15,443 nucleotides of DNA from Ancylobacter novellus (GTDB lineage Bacteria; Pseudomonadota; Alphaproteobacteria; Rhizobiales; Methylopilaceae): positions 1-15,443 of the forward strand of contig QFPN01000017.1 of the NCBI GenBank assembly GCA_003241695.1, in the 5' to 3' direction. Position 1 is the stretch's first letter; each line of letters opens with the position of its first letter. Positions 14,218 through 15,443 of this stretch are shown one piece after another. Made by a program: the position numbers and the translations under genes. The notes below the pieces were generated by a model. The model worked only from the letters and a program-made list of their open reading frames with translations, was not told where the DNA came from and did no database searches.

Positions 14218-14307
14218 GCGGCGAACGGCGTCTGGAGATAGGCCGCGGCTGAGAGCGCCTGCCTGACCGGCGGGCGAGGACCGTTCGCCGCGCGCCAGAC
14301 GCGCGGC
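14218..14307 (+). promoter_or_regulatory. Overlapping inverted repeats upstream of the AAA+ ATPase gene
   Basis: An 11-bp perfect inverted repeat pairs 14218-14228 (GCGGCGAACGG) with 14281-14291. The 7 bases after the first arm (CGTCTGG, 14229-14235) are complementary to 14295-14301, giving an A-B-A'-B' order that allows a pseudoknot. A separate perfect hairpin with 8-bp arms, GCCGCGCG-N5-CGCGCGGC (14287-14307), shares bases with A' and B' and would exclude them. Competing structures 30 nt before a start codon without a clear ribosome site suggest post-transcriptional control. No T-tract follows. Confidence 0.5.
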
Positions 14308-14338
14308 TCTCATCAGCGCGCCTCGAGTATCCCCATCA

Positions 14339-15443
14339 ATGTCATTCCTCGACTTCGACGACGAAGACGCCGCGGAGGAGCGCCGCCGTGCCGTCGGCGA
14401 CCTCGTCCTGTCCGTCATGGAAGCGCAGATCCGTGTCGCGATCTGCCGCTTCAGGTGGATCAGGCGCCGCCGTCCTGGCGCAGTGGTCCTGCTCGTGCCC
14501 GATGGGCTGGTCGGCCTCTACGGCATCGCGGTCCACAGCGTCTTCGACCGCTGGGCCGCGCCGAAGCGGCGACCTCCGCAGCAACAGTTGCTTCTGCTGA
14601 AAGCGACCGAGAAGCGCCGCTCTGACCCTCCGCACGAGGTGACCATCGCGGACGGCTTGACGCATGGGCAGGCCATTGTCGCGATCACCGACGACGAGGC
14701 CGACGTGACCGAGCGCATGCGCGAGCTGATCGACGACGTCGTCGCGATCGGAGCGGTCGATCCTCGGCTGATGCGCGCCGCGCTGCGCATGTCGAACGGA
14801 CGCGATCCGACCGCGGACGAACTGGCGCTCGTCATGAGCCTGCCGCTTGAAGAGCTGCGGCCGCTGGTAAGGGAGGGACGGCCGCTCGAGGATTTGCTCC
14901 CGCGTGTCAGGAGGGCTGCGGACCGGCTTGCTCGCGAGAGCGCGGACGAGGAAGCCTCGGCTGGCGCAGCCGATGACAGCGGTTCCAGTTCGGCGCCGAC
15001 GCTCGACCAGCTTCACGGGCTCGGCGAGGCGGGCGTCTGGGGCAAGGAACTCGCCGTCGATCTTGCGGACTGGAAGGCCGGACGGCTCTCCTGGGCCGAC
15101 GTCGACCGCGGCGTGCTGATCTCCGGCCCGCCGGGGACGGGCAAGACAACCTACGCCCGTTCGCTCGCCCGGACCTGCGGCGTGCCCGTCGTGCTGGCCT
15201 CGCTCGCACGCTGGCAGTCGCGCGGGCATCTCGGCGATCTGCTGAAGGCGATGCGCGCGGACTTCGCCAAAGCGATCGAGCAGGCGCCGTCGATCCTGTT
15301 CATCGACGAGATCGACGCCGTCGGTGATCGCGAGCAGTTCGACGCCCAAAACAGGCAGTACTGCACCGAGGTGGTCGCGGGGCTGCTCGAGTGTCTCGAT
15401 GGAGCCGAGGCGCGCGAGGGCGTCGTGGTGGTGGGCGCCTGCA
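14339..15443 (+). CDS. AAA+ family ATPase (3' end beyond window)
   Basis: The frame is open from ATG 14339 to the window end, 368 codons, with no stop. Walker A GPPGTGKT is at residues 263-270, and the Walker B segment ILFIDEID at 319-326 has D323 and E324. ARTCGVPVVLASLARWQSRG at 277-296 lies between them. This is the classic FtsH/CDC48-like AAA core. The N-terminal 220 residues are a distinct region: acidic start (MSFLDFDDED), basic IRVAICRFRWIRRRR at 31-45, a hydrophobic stretch (AVVLLVPDGLVGLYGIAV at 48-65), a segment like a helix-turn-helix around 140-190, and a Ser/Asp/Ala-rich linker. No true transmembrane segment or zinc-protease motif is visible so far. Its position next to a DUF6634-like gene recalls alphaproteobacterial accessory cassettes. 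Substrate and role are unknown; the C-terminal part is outside the window. Confidence 0.85.
   Translation, partial: MSFLDFDDEDAAEERRRAVGDLVLSVMEAQIRVAICRFRWIRRRRPGAVVLLVPDGLVGLYGIAVHSVFDRWAAPKRRPPQQQLLLLKATEKRRSDPPHEVTIADGLTHGQAIVAITDDEADVTERMRELIDDVVAIGAVDPRLMRAALRMSNGRDPTADELALVMSLPLEELRPLVREGRPLEDLLPRVRRAADRLARESADEEASAGAADDSGSSSAPTLDQLHGLGEAGVWGKELAVDLADWKAGRLSWADVDRGVLISGPPGTGKTTYARSLARTCGVPVVLASLARWQSRGHLGDLLKAMRADFAKAIEQAPSILFIDEIDAVGDREQFDAQNRQYCTEVVAGLLECLDGAEAREGVVVVGAC

Noticed and set aside
14342..15349. A 335-residue minus-strand frame at the right edge
   Set aside because: The plus strand encodes an AAA+ ATPase with Walker A and B motifs over the same bases; the minus frame shows no family pattern.

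Overview
The window is high-GC DNA (about two thirds G+C), and its gene content suggests an alphaproteobacterium, probably in or near the Hyphomicrobiales/Methylobacterium group. The clues are the IS3-type transposase start, a DUF6634-like gene beside an AAA+ ATPase, an ECF-type sigma factor and clustered GANTC (CcrM-type) sites. The genus is inference. The region looks like accessory DNA: a defence island on the left, and a gene-sparse, repeat-rich stretch followed by a small unknown cassette on the right.

Left part (1-9158). A type I restriction-modification operon runs on the minus strand in the order hsdR, hsdM, hsdS. It continues through start/stop overlaps into a 327-residue HNH-like protein and then a Mrr-type restriction gene. 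The mrr gene is broken twice: an in-frame amber codon at 406-408, and an IS3-family element that begins at base 99 and runs off the left edge. A second HNH endonuclease gene (8131-9075, plus strand) is divergent from hsdR and shares a 140-bp intergenic region with it. The locus therefore combines a type I complex with at least two accessory nucleases and the remains of a type IV enzyme.

Middle part (9171-12237). A 427-residue minus-strand protein with a basic low-complexity N-terminal half and a weak DUF3102-like core lies behind a roughly 450-nt leader. Upstream of the leader is an AT-rich promoter-like island with a palindrome over the -35 box. The next 1.25 kb has no convincing gene. It holds a hairpin-rich GC-rich stretch, a degenerate 21-bp-period DNA repeat array of about 17 units carrying eight GAATC (GANTC) sites, and an orphan intrinsic terminator on the plus strand. 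These are the most unusual features of the window.

Right part (12238-15443). An ECF-like sigma factor is followed after 10 nt by an unrecognised 220-residue protein. Then come a DUF6634-like protein and an AAA+ ATPase that is cut by the window edge. The gap between the last two genes holds strong inverted repeats that could form mutually exclusive RNA structures just upstream of the ATPase start.
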